This document shows, in pieces, positions 63,730-64,000 of a stretch of 64,000 nt of DNA. Location: NCBI GenBank assembly GCA_035041965.1, contig JAPYMA010003041.1, positions 62,001 through 126,000 of the forward strand, in the 5' to 3' direction. The notes under the pieces are model-generated. The model saw nothing but the letters and a program-made list of their open reading frames with translations, had not been told where the DNA came from and searched no databases. The translations under genes and the position numbers were made by a program. This stretch comes from Anisakis pegreffii (Eukaryota; Nematoda; Chromadorea; Rhabditida; Anisakidae). Numbering within the stretch: the stretch's first letter is position 1; the number at the start of each line of letters is the position of its first letter.

Positions 63730-63850
63730 GCTTTTTTGATATCGTTATTGGATGAGTAATTTAACCAGCTGGGTCCAATTCTCTGACCATTTTGACAACT
63801 TGTAATCATCCGATTAGATGTTGATGTGGATCGAGGAAGGGTGTAAATGT

Positions 63851-63922
63851 GGGGGTATAGCTCAGTGGCAGAGCATTCGACTGCAGATCGAGAGGTCCCC
63901 GGTTCAAATCCGGGTGCCCCCT
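63851..63922 (+). tRNA. tRNA-Cys(GCA), class A
   Basis: Canonical; last gene in the window. Its downstream spacer continues to position 64000. Confidence 0.96.
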
Positions 63923-64000
63923 TCTTTTTGGATATCGTTACTGGTTGACTAAGTAAAACAGCTGGGTCCAATACTATGATCATTTTGCCAACTTGTAATC

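Larger units (their letters stand above)
57429..64000 (+). repeat. Tandem array of tRNA-Cys units, 193-194 bp period
   Basis: Each unit is a 72-base tRNA-Cys(GCA) gene followed by a spacer of about 122 bp. From 57844 onward, 32 consecutive genes start at intervals of 193 or 194 bp only. Each gene is followed within two or three bases by five or six T residues, a pol III terminator. Sequence classes: canonical A (12 identical copies), an A variant in the D loop (1), A with TCGAC in the anticodon stem (2), the same plus D loop AGTGCCA (3), class B with an altered T arm (7), class C with T loop CTCAAAT (6), and one copy with a base deleted (1). Blocks of about six units recur. The array continues past the window end. 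Confidence 0.97.

Noticed and set aside
57601..63983. Many minus-strand open frames across the array with the recurring phrase GAPGFEPGTSRSAVEC
   Set aside because: This phrase is the translation of the reverse complement of the tRNA-Cys gene, a familiar mis-annotation. The frames follow the 194-bp repeat and have no coding evidence of their own.
57429..64000. CRISPR array, suggested by regular short-period repeats
   Set aside because: The repeated part folds as a complete tRNA-Cys and the spacers are themselves repeated. The surrounding genome is eukaryotic.

Overview
This is nuclear DNA from a nematode. Four independent gene types support that: a supplementary-type nuclear hormone receptor with a CNGCKTFFRR P-box, a cuticle collagen (signal anchor, KR cleavage site, interrupted Gly-X-Y domains, YCPCP tail), a ZEN-4/MKLP1-type kinesin-6, and an FkbM-type methyltransferase of the kind expanded in nematodes. 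Genes are split into many short exons. Introns are AT-rich, mostly GT-AG, and range from tens of bases to about 2 kb. The intron sizes and base composition would suit a parasitic (possibly ascarid/spirurid-like) nematode, but the species cannot be fixed from the window.

Layout. 1-4521: no recognisable gene. 4527-14074 (+): nuclear receptor, 11 exons. 14075-18043: intergenic, with exact and near-exact direct repeats. 18044-31485: four two-exon genes for small UPF0057/Pmp3-family membrane proteins (A minus, B plus, C plus, D minus), all with the intron at the same codon boundary. 32650-34461: a hAT-like non-autonomous transposon with perfect 8-bp target duplications and a nested insertion of about 565 bp. 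36222-43155 (+): kinesin-6, 16 exons, convergent with the collagen at 43837-47378 (-), 8 exons. 48631-52099 (-): FkbM-family methyltransferase. 50.5 and 53.0 kb: two copies of an unclassified repeat. 53640-54852: a second hAT-like copy, inverted relative to the first. 55.3-57.4 kb: a decayed non-LTR retrotransposon.

57429-64000 (running off the window): a tandem array of tRNA-Cys(GCA) genes, one per 193-194 bp unit, with 32 full-length copies plus two partial copies and a sequencing gap. The copies fall into sequence classes arranged in a higher-order pattern of about six units. This array is the most striking structure in the window. The reverse-strand open frames across it are antisense tRNA artefacts, not genes.

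Exon boundaries were deduced by eye from splice signals, reading-frame continuity and known family motifs. Phases are consistent in the nuclear receptor, kinesin, collagen and Pmp3-type models. The methyltransferase is consistent except at its last junction.
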